Assembly: GCF_039542905.1 (NCBI RefSeq)
Contig: NZ_BAABIS010000001.1
Coordinates: forward strand, 6,262,001-6,326,000
DNA from: Kitasatospora terrestris
Lineage (GTDB): Bacteria; Actinomycetota; Actinomycetes; Streptomycetales; Streptomycetaceae
DNA length: 64,000 nt
Direction: 5' to 3'
Part shown: in pieces, positions 51,252 through 59,841 of the stretch
Layout of the letters: the number at the start of each line of letters is the position of its first letter
Numbering within the stretch: position 1 is the first letter of the stretch
Program-made: the position numbers and the translations under genes
The notes under the pieces: generated by a model
The model's database searches: none
Told to the model about the DNA's origin: nothing
Seen by the model: only the letters and a program-made list of their open reading frames with translations

Positions 51252-52487
51252 TCAGCGCAGGGCCGCCTCCGGGGCGGGAGCGGCGGTGACGGGGAACTCC
51301 CGCCGCCGGTACCGGCGTTCGGTCGCCGTTCCGAGGGCCAGCAGCATCGCCGCGGCCGCCGCGGCGCAGGTCACCGCGAACGCCGCGCCGGGTCCGTACC
51401 GCTCGGCGACCCACCCGGCGACGACCGTTCCGGCCGACTGGGCCAGCGTGATGCTGCTGACCAGCGCCGCCATCGCCTCGCCCAACCGGACGGCCGGCAC
51501 CGTCCGTTCGGCCAGCCCGAACATCGTGATCATCTGCGGCGCGACGGCCGCGCCGAGGCAGCCGACGCCCACTGCCAGGGCCGTCATGGTCCCGGCGGCG
51601 GGCAGCAGCAGGGCGGCGGCGACCAGCAGCACGGTCCCGGCCCGCAGCCGCAGCGGCAGGCCGAGGCGGGCCGGCAGGGCGGCGGTGAGCACCCCGGCCG
51701 CCGAGGAGACGCCGCCGATCAGGCCGTAGAGCAGCCCGGCCGCGCCCGGGTGCCCGAGCCGGTCCGTGGTCGCGGTGACGCCGACCTGCACCGAGCCGAA
51801 GCACACGCCCAGCAGCGCCATTCCGGCCAGCAGCAGGGCGAACGGCCCGTTCACCAGCCGCCCGCCGGTCCGGCCGACCGGGGTCGGCACACCGGGCGAG
51901 GCGGTCGGGTGCACTGCGAAGAGCGTGCCGCAGACGGCGACCAGCAGCGCCGCCAGCAGCATGCCCGCCGCCGGGTCGACCAGCGCCGCGAGGACACCGA
52001 CCACCGCCGGGCCGGCCGTGAAGCTGATCTCGTCGACCGTGCCGTCCAGCGACAGCGCGGCGGCCGTGGACGCCCGGTCGCCGGCCGCCAGCCGCACCCA
52101 CCGGCTGCGCGCCAGCGGACCGACCAGGGGCACCGAGACGCCGACCAGAGCGGCCGCGAACAGCTGGATCGCCAGCGGGAGTTGTCCTCGGGATCCGGCC
52201 ACCAGCGCGACGATCGCCACCGCGTTGACCACTGCCGCTACCAGCCCCACGGTCCGCTGCCCGCGCCGGTCGGCGAGCCGCCCGACCAGCGGTCCGCCGA
52301 CGCCCTGCCCGACCGCGAGCACACCGGCGACCGCGGAGCCCTTCCAGACGCTGCCGGAGTCGTGGGTGACCAGCAGCAGCGAACCGATCGGGCACATCGC
52401 CGCGGGCAGCCGCCCGAGCAGCGACCACACCAGGACCGGCCCGCCGCTCAACGCGACCGCCGTACGGAACGTCGTGACCACGGCCAT
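51252..52487 (-). CDS. MFS transporter
   Basis: 411 residues, about twelve helices. The GRLADRRGQRTVGLV loop between helices 2 and 3 marks the major facilitator superfamily. Sequence features (TVDEISFTAGPAVVGVLAALVDP) resemble streptomycete efflux proteins of unknown substrate. The MerR regulator and a short ORF lie upstream on the same strand, 96 bases away, so co-transcription is possible but not obvious. Confidence 0.87.
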   Translation of the reverse strand: MAVVTTFRTAVALSGGPVLVWSLLGRLPAAMCPIGSLLLVTHDSGSVWKGSAVAGVLAVGQGVGGPLVGRLADRRGQRTVGLVAAVVNAVAIVALVAGSRGQLPLAIQLFAAALVGVSVPLVGPLARSRWVRLAAGDRASTAAALSLDGTVDEISFTAGPAVVGVLAALVDPAAGMLLAALLVAVCGTLFAVHPTASPGVPTPVGRTGGRLVNGPFALLLAGMALLGVCFGSVQVGVTATTDRLGHPGAAGLLYGLIGGVSSAAGVLTAALPARLGLPLRLRAGTVLLVAAALLLPAAGTMTALAVGVGCLGAAVAPQMITMFGLAERTVPAVRLGEAMAALVSSITLAQSAGTVVAGWVAERYGPGAAFAVTCAAAAAAMLLALGTATERRYRRREFPVTAAPAPEAALR

Positions 52488-52583
52488 CGGCCGCCCACCC
52501 CCGGGCGGGCCGGTCCGGGGCGCCCGCCTCCCCGCTCCCGGCCCCGTAGAAGCTCGCGCGCAGGAGCGGGTGGTGCTCCGACG

Positions 52584-52742
52584 CTACCGACCTTCCCCCG
52601 CCCGGGTCACGGTGCGATCACCCAGCGTCGCCACCGCCCCGTCCGCCGCCACCCGTACGACCGTCCAACCGCCGCTCGGCCCGACGACGTGCACCGGGCA
52701 GGGGAACGGCGTGGCCGGCTGCGCCGCCAGGATCCGTCGCAC
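52584..52742 (-). CDS. Possible 52-residue protein downstream of the MerR gene
   Basis: A 53-codon frame opens with GTG two bases after the MerR stop. It has strongly GC-rich third positions and encodes a beta-rich-looking peptide (HVVGPSGGWTVVRVAADGAVATLGDRTV). No family was recognised. The close spacing suggests reinitiation after the MerR gene, but the short length makes this call uncertain. Confidence 0.35.
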   Translation of the reverse strand: MRRILAAQPATPFPCPVHVVGPSGGWTVVRVAADGAVATLGDRTVTRAGEGR

Positions 52743-52744
52743 CG

Positions 52745-53515
52745 TCAGGGCTGCTGGAGGCGGCGGACCTCGTCGCGGACCCGGCGGTCCATCGCCAGCG
52801 CGAACTGGGCCTCGTTGACGGCCCGGGCGAGCGGCCGGATCCGCCGGACCTGCTCGGTGAGGCGGGCGACCTCCGCGGGCGTCAGCTCGTCCACGTGGTC
52901 GAGCGCGCCGAGCAGCTGCTCGCGGATCAGCGCCACGAAGAGTCCGGCCGTGGCGTCCGCGTACTCCTGGGCCCGGCGGCTGACCTCCAGGACGGCGGCC
53001 AGCGGCACGCCCTCGGCGACCAGCGCGGTGGTGGCGTCCATCAGCCGGCGGCTGACGTGGGTGATGCCGTCGTCCTCGACGGTGATGTAGCCCTGGGCGA
53101 CGGACTCGGCGGTGTTCCGCTCGGTCAGCTGGTCGCCGAACGCGGCCTGCAACTGCTCCCAGCCGAGGTGGACGGGGGTCTCGTCGGACCACGGGGCGAT
53201 CAGCGCGTCGGTGAGGCCGATCAGCTCCGCGAGGCCCCGGCCGCTCTCCCCGGCGCCGATCAGCTCGGCGATGCCGCCGAGCGCGTGGCCGCGCTCCAGC
53301 AGCTCGGCGATCAGCCGCAGCCGGCCGAGGTGCTCCTCGCCGTACCAGGCGATCCGGCCCTCCTTGCGCGGCGGCTGGAGCAGCTTGCGCTCCCGGTAGA
53401 AGCGCACCGTGCGCACGCTGACGCCGGCCGCCTCGGCCAGCTCCTCGACACGGTACTCACGGGGCCGACCGGTCGGTCCGGCCCCGTCCTGGATCTCCGC
53501 CACGCCGGTCAGCAT
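52745..53515 (-). CDS. MerR-family transcriptional regulator
   Basis: 256 residues from ATG 53515; a GTG at 53503 is possible. The N-terminal winged helix YRVEELAEAAGVSVRTVRFYRERKLLQPPRKEGRIAWYGEEHLGRLRLI is typical MerR. The long C-terminal effector region has no Cys cluster, so metals are unlikely and an organic ligand is more plausible. It is divergent from the flavin monooxygenase operon, and two palindromes sit between them (53563-53573 and 53583-53598). It probably controls that operon and itself. Confidence 0.88.
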   Translation of the reverse strand: MLTGVAEIQDGAGPTGRPREYRVEELAEAAGVSVRTVRFYRERKLLQPPRKEGRIAWYGEEHLGRLRLIAELLERGHALGGIAELIGAGESGRGLAELIGLTDALIAPWSDETPVHLGWEQLQAAFGDQLTERNTAESVAQGYITVEDDGITHVSRRLMDATTALVAEGVPLAAVLEVSRRAQEYADATAGLFVALIREQLLGALDHVDELTPAEVARLTEQVRRIRPLARAVNEAQFALAMDRRVRDEVRRLQQP

Positions 53516-53562
53516 AGGTCCCGGGCCGGATCCTGCGCGCGCTATTCCACTCGGTGTCAACA

Positions 53563-53598
53563 AGGGTTACCCTGCCAACCACGCCAGTGATTACTGGC
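53563..53598. promoter_or_regulatory. Two palindromes between the MerR and monooxygenase genes
   Basis: AGGGT-T-ACCCT (53563-53573) and GCCAGT-GATT-ACTGGC (53583-53598) are perfect inverted repeats, 48-95 bases from the two divergent starts. They are natural operator candidates for the MerR regulator. Confidence 0.45.
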
Positions 53599-53657
53599 AA
53601 CGTTCTGCCTGTTCTCATGGTCCGTGCACCACCACCCCCGTCCAGGAGGCCCTCCGC

Positions 53658-55199
53658 ATGGCAGCGCGCACCAAGCAGCAGCCCCCCGAGCCGGCACCAC
53701 AGCCCGCCCCGCACGTGCGCGTCGCCGTGGTCGGCTCCGGCTTCGGCGGCCTCGGCGCCGGCGTCCGGCTGCGCCGGGCGGGCATCACCGACTTCGTGAT
53801 CCTGGAGCGCGCCGGCGCCGTCGGCGGCACCTGGCGCGACAACAGCTACCCCGGCTGCGCCTGCGACGTCCCCTCCCACCTGTACTCCTTCTCCTTCGCG
53901 CCCAACCCCGAGTGGCCGCGCAGCTTCTCCGGCCAACCCGACATCCGCGCCTACCTGGAGAAGGTCGCCGACGTCTTCGGCCTCCGCCCGCACCTGCGCT
54001 TCGACGCCGAGGTCACCGAGCTGCGCTGGGAGGCCGAACACACCCGCTGGCGGGTCACCACCGCCGCCGGCACCTGGACCGCCGACGCCGTGGTCTGCGC
54101 CGCCGGCCCGCTCGCCGACCCGCAGATCCCCGACCTGCCCGGCCTCGACGCCTTCCCCGGCAAGGTCTTCCACTCCTCCCGCTGGGACCACGACTACGAC
54201 CTCACCGGCAAGCGGGTCGCCGTGGTCGGCACCGGCGCCTCCGCCGCGCAGATCATCCCCGCCATCCAGCCGGAGGTCGGGAAGCTCACCGTCTTCCAGC
54301 GCACCCCCGCCTGGGTCCTGCCGCGCCGCGACCGCGAGATCACCGCCGCCGAGAAGTGGTTGCACGCCGCACTGCCGCCCACCGGCGCGCTGCGCCGCGG
54401 CACCCTGTTCGCCCTCCGCGAGCTCCAGGTCGACGCCTTCGTCCGCCGCCCCGGAGCCCTCAAACTGGTGCAGAAGCTCGCCGAGACGCACCTCGCCCGC
54501 GCCGTCCACGACCCGGAGCTGCGCGCCAGGCTCACCCCGGACTACCGGATCGGCTGCAAGCGCATCCTGCTCAGCAACACCTACTACCCGGCGCTCGCCG
54601 CCGCCAACACCGAGGTGGTCGCCTCCGGACTGCGCGAGGTGCGCGGATCCACCCTGGTCGCCGCCGACGGCAGCGAGCACGAGGTCGACGCGATCGTCTT
54701 CGGCACCGGCTTCCACGTCACCGACATGCCGATCGCCGAACGGGTCCACGGCGTCGGCGGGACGAGCCTGCGGGACAGCTGGAAGGGCGGCATGGAGGCG
54801 CTGCGCGGCTCCACCGTGCACGGCTTCCCCAACCTCTTCTTCGTCATCGGCCCCAACACCGGCCTCGGCAACAGCTCGATGATCCTCATGATCGAGTCCC
54901 AACTGAACTACCTGATCGATGCGTTGGCCACCCTCGACGCCGTCGGCGCGACCGCCATGCAGCCCACCCCGCGCGCCCAGCGCCGCTGGAACCTCGAACT
55001 CCAGCACCGGATGGAGCGCACCGTCTGGTCCACCGGCGGCTGCCGCAGCTGGTACCTCGACGAGACCGGCAAGAACACCGTGCTCTGGCCCGGCTCCACC
55101 AGCTCCTTCCGCCGCGCCACCCGCAAGGTCGACCTCGCCGAGTACGAGCTGATCAAGCGCACCGCCCCCGTCCCCGCCCAGGAGGTCGTCCCCGCATGA
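53658..55199 (+). CDS. Baeyer-Villiger-type flavin-containing monooxygenase
   Basis: 513 residues, ATG preceded by AGGAGG. FAD motif GSGFGGLG at 26-33, the Baeyer-Villiger fingerprint F-x-G-x3-H-x3-W-D (Phe166 to Asp177), NADPH motif GTGASA at 191-196 and the late IVFGTGFHVTD all fit a class B monooxygenase. It uses NADPH and oxygen to insert an oxygen atom into a ketone or hydroxylate a lipid-like substrate. It resembles mycobacterial MymA/EthA relatives. The TGA overlaps the start of a 26-codon ORF that leads into a hydrolase and an SDR, the mymA-lipR-sadH-like order. Confidence 0.9.
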   Translation: MAARTKQQPPEPAPQPAPHVRVAVVGSGFGGLGAGVRLRRAGITDFVILERAGAVGGTWRDNSYPGCACDVPSHLYSFSFAPNPEWPRSFSGQPDIRAYLEKVADVFGLRPHLRFDAEVTELRWEAEHTRWRVTTAAGTWTADAVVCAAGPLADPQIPDLPGLDAFPGKVFHSSRWDHDYDLTGKRVAVVGTGASAAQIIPAIQPEVGKLTVFQRTPAWVLPRRDREITAAEKWLHAALPPTGALRRGTLFALRELQVDAFVRRPGALKLVQKLAETHLARAVHDPELRARLTPDYRIGCKRILLSNTYYPALAAANTEVVASGLREVRGSTLVAADGSEHEVDAIVFGTGFHVTDMPIAERVHGVGGTSLRDSWKGGMEALRGSTVHGFPNLFFVIGPNTGLGNSSMILMIESQLNYLIDALATLDAVGATAMQPTPRAQRRWNLELQHRMERTVWSTGGCRSWYLDETGKNTVLWPGSTSSFRRATRKVDLAEYELIKRTAPVPAQEVVPA

Positions 55200-55276
55200 G
55201 CGAGCGAAGCGAGCGAATCGTCGAGAGGCGCGCATGGGTGAATGCCCCCGCCGAGCGCAGCGAGGTGGGCGCATGA
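55196..55276 (+). CDS. 26-codon coupling ORF between monooxygenase and hydrolase
   Basis: ATG at 55196 overlaps the monooxygenase stop (ATGA), and its TGA overlaps the hydrolase ATG (ATGA again). It encodes MSERSERIVE and a further 16 residues, a peptide I have no function for. The DNA (GAGCGAGCGAAGCGAGCGA) looks like a short repeated sequence that I remember occurring before genes in actinobacteria. It may simply bridge translation between the two genes. Confidence 0.45.
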   Translation: MSERSERIVERRAWVNAPAERSEVGA

Positions 55277-56547
55277 ACCCGACCGTCCCGCGCGACTGCG
55301 TCCTGCCCGACCCCGCGGCCGTCCACCGCGTCCGCTCCGCCGACGGCACCGCGCTCAACGTCGAGGAGTACGGGCCCGACGGCGCGCCGATCGTCGTCCT
55401 CGCCCACGGCTGGACCTGCGCCACCACCTTCTGGGCCCCCGTCGTCAACCGGCTCGCCGCCGAATTCCGGCTGGTGGCCTACGACCAGCGCGGCCACGGC
55501 CGCAGCGAGACCCCGGCCACCACCGCCGGGTACGGCACCGACAAGCTCGCCGACGACCTCGAAGCCGTCCTGCTCGCCACCGTCCCGGCCGGGCAGCGCG
55601 CCGTGCTCGCCGGGCACTCGATGGGCGGCATGACCATCATGGCCGCCGCCGACCGGCCCGAGGTGGCCGCCCGGACCGCCGCGGCGCTGCTCGCCTCCAC
55701 CGGCGCCGGCGACCTGGTCGCCGAACTCGCCGTCGTTCCGGCCGCGGTGCGGCACGCGGGCGCACGACGGTTCCTGCACCGGCAGATCCTGCGGTCCCGG
55801 CTGCCGCTCGGACCGGTCACCGCCGTCTCCCGGGCGGCGCTCAAGTACGCGACCATGGGCCCCGCCGCCCCGGCGGACCGGGTCGCCGCCTGCGCGCAGA
55901 TCGTGCACGCCTGCCCGACCGCCGTACGCCACCGCTGGGCCGGCGTCCTCGAAACCCTCGACGTCCGCCCCGGGCTCGCCCACCTCACCGCACCCACCGC
56001 CGTCGTCGTCGGCACCCACGACCGCCTCACCCCGCCGGTCCTCGCCCGCCGCATCGCCGCCGCCCTCCCCAACCCGCAGGGCCTCCTCGAACTCCCCGGC
56101 ACCGGCCACATGTCCCCGGTCGAACGCCCCACCGACATCGCCACCGAGATCCGCCGCCTCGCCACCCTGGCCGCACCCCACCCGCCCGCCGCGGGCTCGG
56201 CAAGGCCCTCGGCCGGTGGCACGGCTGTCGCGGGCGTCTCCGCAGCTCCGCCGTCGGTCGGCCCGGTGCAGCCGGCGGCTCCGGCCCCGCCCGCGGCGAG
56301 CTCTGCGAAGCTGTCGGCGGGAACCGTCGGCGCGTCTTCGGCGCCGCCCGCCGCGGGCTCGGCGCAGCCTCCGGCAGGCACCGAAGCTGCCGCAGGCGTC
56401 TCCGCAGCTCCGCCGTCGGCCGGAGCCACTGCGTCCGCGCTCCCGCCCGCGGCGGGTTCGGCGAAGCCCTCCGGTGCTGCCGCGGGCACGTCCGCTGCTC
56501 CGTCCGTCCGTACCGCCCCCACCGTCGTCGAGGAGTCCGCGTCATGA
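55273..56547 (+). CDS. Alpha/beta hydrolase with long repetitive Ala/Pro/Ser tail
   Basis: 424 residues. The first 300 form an alpha/beta hydrolase: oxyanion region VLAHGWTC, nucleophile elbow AGHSMGGM, acid in VVVGTHDRLTPP and histidine in LPGTGHMSP. The last 122 residues are a low-complexity extension with four degenerate copies of PPAAGSAxPSAG and two of AGVSAAPPS; no family member I know has this. It lies between the monooxygenase and an SDR, with ATGA overlaps on both sides. It may cleave the ester made by the monooxygenase, as proposed for LipR in the mymA operon. Confidence 0.87.
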   Translation: MNPTVPRDCVLPDPAAVHRVRSADGTALNVEEYGPDGAPIVVLAHGWTCATTFWAPVVNRLAAEFRLVAYDQRGHGRSETPATTAGYGTDKLADDLEAVLLATVPAGQRAVLAGHSMGGMTIMAAADRPEVAARTAAALLASTGAGDLVAELAVVPAAVRHAGARRFLHRQILRSRLPLGPVTAVSRAALKYATMGPAAPADRVAACAQIVHACPTAVRHRWAGVLETLDVRPGLAHLTAPTAVVVGTHDRLTPPVLARRIAAALPNPQGLLELPGTGHMSPVERPTDIATEIRRLATLAAPHPPAAGSARPSAGGTAVAGVSAAPPSVGPVQPAAPAPPAASSAKLSAGTVGASSAPPAAGSAQPPAGTEAAAGVSAAPPSAGATASALPPAAGSAKPSGAAAGTSAAPSVRTAPTVVEESAS

Positions 56548-57437
56548 ATCCGCCGCTGTCGTCGCAGGTCGTGGTCGTCACCGGTGCCGCCCGGGGCATC
56601 GGGGCGCTGATGGCCCGCAAGCTGTCCGCGCAGGGGGCCAAGGTGGCCCTGGTGGGGCTGGAGCCGGCCGAGTTGAAGGCGGTGGCCGCGGAGTGCGGCG
56701 AGCACGCCTCCGCGTGGGAGGCGGACGTCACTGACCTGGACGCGCTGGTGGCGGTCGCCGCCGCGATCAAGGACCGGTACGGCCGGATCGACACGGTGGT
56801 CGCCAACGCGGGCATCGCGATCGGCGGCCCGCTCCAGGACAGCGACCCGCGGATGTTCTCCCGGGTGATCGAGGTGAACCTGCTGGGTTCGGTGGCCACC
56901 GCCCGGGCGTTCCTGCCGGCGCTCGCGGAGAGCCGCGGCTACCTGTTGCAGATCGCGTCGCTCGCCGCGATCACCCCCGCACCCCTGATGTCGGCGTACT
57001 GCGCGTCGAAGGCGGGCGTGGAGTCGTTCGCCCACGCGCTGCGCGCCGAGGTGGCGTACCAGGGGGTGAAGGTCGGCGTGGGGTACCTGAGTTGGACCGA
57101 CACCGACATGGTGCGCGGGGCCGACGAGGACACCGTGCTGCGCCAGATGCGGTCGAAGCTGCCGTGGCCGGCGAACAAGACGTACCCGCTGGGGCCGGCG
57201 GTGGACCGGCTGGTCGCGGGGATCGGCCGCCGTTCGGCGCACGTGTACGCGCAGGCGTGGCTGCGCGGCATGCAGCCGGTGCGCTGGCTGCTGCCGAGCC
57301 TGATCGCGGCGGTGGGCGCGCGTGACGTGGCGAAGCTGGCGCCGGAGTTGAAGGCGACGGCCGCGACGCGCCTGAAGCCGGTGGGAGCGGGCGGCGCGGC
57401 GGACGTCTCGGCGAGCCGGACCCCCGCCGAGGGGTGA
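56544..57437 (+). CDS. Short-chain dehydrogenase/reductase (SadH-like)
   Basis: 297 residues. TGAARGIG cofactor loop, ANAGIA, catalytic Ser in LLQIASLAA and Y-x3-K in SAYCASKAG give a complete classical SDR. A C-terminal extension of about 50 residues follows the core. It is the last gene of the monooxygenase-hydrolase-SDR operon, overlapping the hydrolase stop by 4 bases. It would interconvert an alcohol and the ketone or aldehyde used by the monooxygenase. A strong terminator lies 52 bases downstream. Confidence 0.9.
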   Translation: MNPPLSSQVVVVTGAARGIGALMARKLSAQGAKVALVGLEPAELKAVAAECGEHASAWEADVTDLDALVAVAAAIKDRYGRIDTVVANAGIAIGGPLQDSDPRMFSRVIEVNLLGSVATARAFLPALAESRGYLLQIASLAAITPAPLMSAYCASKAGVESFAHALRAEVAYQGVKVGVGYLSWTDTDMVRGADEDTVLRQMRSKLPWPANKTYPLGPAVDRLVAGIGRRSAHVYAQAWLRGMQPVRWLLPSLIAAVGARDVAKLAPELKATAATRLKPVGAGGAADVSASRTPAEG

Positions 57438-57488
57438 ATTCCGGCCATCGCGGCGATGTTGCCGTGATGTAAAGGTTCCATCGAGTAG

Positions 57489-57527
57489 CGCCCAAAGACC
57501 GGTAAACCTCCGGTCTTTGGGCGTTTT
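57489..57527 (+). terminator. Strong intrinsic terminator after the SDR gene
   Basis: A perfect 14-base-pair stem (CGCCCAAAGACCGG, 57489-57502, with 57510-57523) and a 7-base loop are followed by TTTT (57524-57527). This is one of few terminators in the window with a T-tract and closes the monooxygenase operon. Confidence 0.93.
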
Positions 57528-57530
57528 GTC

Positions 57531-57543
57531 GTGAAAATTTCAC
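57531..57543. promoter_or_regulatory. Palindrome GTGAAA-A-TTTCAC upstream of the metalloprotease gene
   Basis: Perfect 6-base arms, AT-rich centre, 112 bases upstream of the protease ATG and just past the terminator. It is a plausible operator in the promoter region; the binding protein is unknown. Confidence 0.4.
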
Positions 57544-57654
57544 GGCCGGAACGGGTCTGACGCGTACACGATTCCGCCTCGTAGCCTCTGCTCGGCGGCG
57601 GTGATCCCGTCGTTCCCCCTCACCCTCCCTCACCCCCACACCCGAGGAGAGCAG

Positions 57655-58632
57655 ATGCGTCGTTCTGCCCGGATCTCCACCCGTCTGCTGGGCGTCGCGG
57701 CCCTCACCGGCACGCTCGCGTTCGCCCAGTTCTCCGTTCCCACCGCGCTGTCGGCGGCCGGCGCGTCGGCCGACTGCGCGCAGAGCTCCGCCGACGCCGG
57801 CGCCCGCCGTGCGGCCGGCAGCGAGGCGCACGAGCCGAACGCCGTGACCGACGCGGCAGCGAAGGCGATGGACGCCGATCTCCAGTCCCGGATAGCCGAG
57901 TTGAAGAAGTCGCCGAACGGTGCGAAGTCGCTGGCCGGCGGCGGCACGCTGGCCGCGACGACCATTCCGGTCTACTTCCACGTGGTGCACTCGGGCACCA
58001 CCGGCAAGCTCTCCGCGACCGCCATCTCCAACCAGCTGTCGGTGCTGAACGCGGCGTACGGCGGTCAGGGCACCGGCAACGTCGCGACCCCGTTCCAGTT
58101 CCAGCTGGCGGCCACCGACTACACCGACAACTCCTCCTGGTACAACGCCATCACGCCGGGCTCCACCGCCGAGAAGCAGATGAAGTCCGCGCTCCGCCGC
58201 GGCGGTGCCAACGCGCTGAACATCTACACCGCCAACCTCGGCCAGTCGCTGCTGGGTTGGGCGACCTTCCCGAGCTCGTACAACTCCAACCCGACCGACG
58301 ACGGCGTGGTCATGCTGGACACCTCGCTGCCGGGCGGCTCCTCCACCAACTACAACGAGGGCGACACCGCCACCCACGAGGTGGGCCACTGGATGGGTCT
58401 GTACCACACCTTCCAGGGCGGCTGCAACGGCAACGGCGACTACGTCTCCGACACCCCCGCCGAGAAGTCGGCCGCCTACCAGTGCCCGACCGGCCGCGAC
58501 ACCTGCACCTCCAAGGCGGGTGTCGACCCGATCCACAACTTCATGGACTACACCTACGACTCCTGCATGTACCAGTTCACCGCCGGCCAGGTGACCCGGA
58601 TGACCAACTCCTGGGCCTCCTACCGCGCCTGA
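57655..58632 (+). CDS. Secreted M43-family zinc metalloprotease
   Basis: 325 residues from ATG 57655. A signal peptide (about 1-33) and a prosegment rich in Ala/Lys are followed by the catalytic domain: TIPVYFHVVH at 103-112, zinc site HEVGHWMGLYH at 241-251 (H-E-x2-H-x2-G-x2-H) and the Met-turn region HNFMDYTYDSCM, with paired cysteines as in cytophagalysin/pappalysin-type M43 proteases. Lower use of extreme GC codons suggests a highly expressed gene. It is a single gene between two terminator-like hairpins. Confidence 0.93.
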   Translation: MRRSARISTRLLGVAALTGTLAFAQFSVPTALSAAGASADCAQSSADAGARRAAGSEAHEPNAVTDAAAKAMDADLQSRIAELKKSPNGAKSLAGGGTLAATTIPVYFHVVHSGTTGKLSATAISNQLSVLNAAYGGQGTGNVATPFQFQLAATDYTDNSSWYNAITPGSTAEKQMKSALRRGGANALNIYTANLGQSLLGWATFPSSYNSNPTDDGVVMLDTSLPGGSSTNYNEGDTATHEVGHWMGLYHTFQGGCNGNGDYVSDTPAEKSAAYQCPTGRDTCTSKAGVDPIHNFMDYTYDSCMYQFTAGQVTRMTNSWASYRA

Positions 58633-58962
58633 CGCCCGACGCCTGACCTGCGGCACCAGCTCGGCCGGCCCGGCCCCCGTTCGCGGAGGCCGGGCCGTCG
58701 TCGGCTCACCGCCGTGGTATGGAGCGCGGAAGAGTCTGAGTGGGCATCAGATTCCCTCGGTCGGAGTCGGTCGGACAATCCCATCGCGTGGGCTGCGATG
58801 TGCGAGCACCGTACGATTCCGCCGCCGCCCTCCCGTGCGCGGCGCGCCGGACATCCGTGCGACATCCCCCCGTCGGCGGCGGGTAGGGCCGCGGACCGGG
58901 CGTGCGGCGCGGCCGCGCCGGGCGCCGGTGCGCCGGCCGCTACCAGCCAGTACGGTCTGGGC
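58633..58962. other. Intergenic region with a terminator-like hairpin
   Basis: 330 bases without a convincing gene. Near the left end, CGGCCCGGCC (58666-58675) pairs with GGCCGGGCCG (58688-58697) around a 12-base loop, a GC-rich hairpin without T-tract that probably terminates the protease transcript. The right half should contain the promoter of the SDR gene; no clear operator was seen. Confidence 0.55.
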
Positions 58963-59736
58963 ATGACCACTGCTCTCATCACCGGCGCCACCGCCGGAAT
59001 CGGCGCCGCCTTCGCCCGCCGGCTGGCCCGCGGCGGACGCGACCTGGTGCTGGTCGCCCGGGACACCGCGCGGCTGGAGGCGGCCGCGGCCGATCTCGCC
59101 AAGACCTACGGCGTCGAGGTCGAGACGCTGACCGCCGACCTCGCCACCGACGCCGGCATCGCCGCCGTCGAGGACCGGTTGCGCGACGCCGAACGGCCGG
59201 TGGACGTCCTGGTCAACAACGCGGGCTTCGGGAACCGCGGCGCCTTCCTGGACGTGCCGCTCCAGGCCGAGCTGGACATGCTCAAGGTGCACGTGGAGGC
59301 GATCCTGCGGACCACCGTCGCCGCGCTGCCCGGCATGCGCGAGCGCGGGCGCGGCGCGGTCGTCAACGTCGCCTCGGTGGCCGCCTTCCTGCCGCGCGGC
59401 ACGTACGGCGCCACCAAGGCGTGGGTGGTCAACTTCACCCAGGGCATCGCCCGCGACCTGTCCGGCAGCGGGGTGCGGCTGCAGGCGCTGTGCCCGGGCT
59501 TCACCCGGACCGAGTTCCACGAGCGCGCCGGGATGGGCACCTCCGACATCCCGTCCTGGGCCTGGCTGGACGTGGACCGCGTGGTGGAGGAGTCGCTGCG
59601 CGACCTGGCCCGCGGGCGCTCGCTCTGCGTCCCGGGCAAGCGCTACAAGGCGGTCGTCGCCCTGGCCCGGCTGCTCCCGGCCGGCCGGCTCGGCGGCGTC
59701 TCCTCCAAGGCGGCCCGCACCTACCGGACGGACTGA
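58963..59736 (+). CDS. Short-chain dehydrogenase/reductase
   Basis: 257 residues. TGATAGIG cofactor loop, NNAGFG, catalytic Ser in VVNVASVAA and Tyr/Lys in YGATKAW, then a CPGFTRTEF segment, show an active classical SDR of the DltE/YqjQ kind (often called SDR family NAD(P)-dependent oxidoreductase). The substrate is unknown. It precedes the ABC exporter gene by 105 bases that contain a separate operator-like palindrome, so the two are probably separate units. Confidence 0.88.
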   Translation: MTTALITGATAGIGAAFARRLARGGRDLVLVARDTARLEAAAADLAKTYGVEVETLTADLATDAGIAAVEDRLRDAERPVDVLVNNAGFGNRGAFLDVPLQAELDMLKVHVEAILRTTVAALPGMRERGRGAVVNVASVAAFLPRGTYGATKAWVVNFTQGIARDLSGSGVRLQALCPGFTRTEFHERAGMGTSDIPSWAWLDVDRVVEESLRDLARGRSLCVPGKRYKAVVALARLLPAGRLGGVSSKAARTYRTD

Positions 59737-59777
59737 CCGAGGCCCTCGGGGAGGGCGGGGAATACCGGGCGATTCTT

Positions 59778-59790
59778 TTAGCTTTGCTAA
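59778..59790. promoter_or_regulatory. TTAGC-TTT-GCTAA palindrome before the ABC exporter
   Basis: Perfect 5-base arms in an AT-rich island, 52 bases upstream of the probable TTG start. The form TTAGC..GCTAA is typical of MarR-family operators, and a MarR gene lies convergent at the other end of the exporter gene. Confidence 0.55.
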
Positions 59791-59841
59791 CTATGAGCTT
59801 CGCTCTGTATGCTGGCAGCCCGCCCACCCCGGAGGTTCCCG

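Noticed and set aside
59809..59841. ABC exporter start at ATG 59809
   Set aside because: The only good ribosome site, GGAGG at 59831, lies downstream of it and points to TTG 59842.
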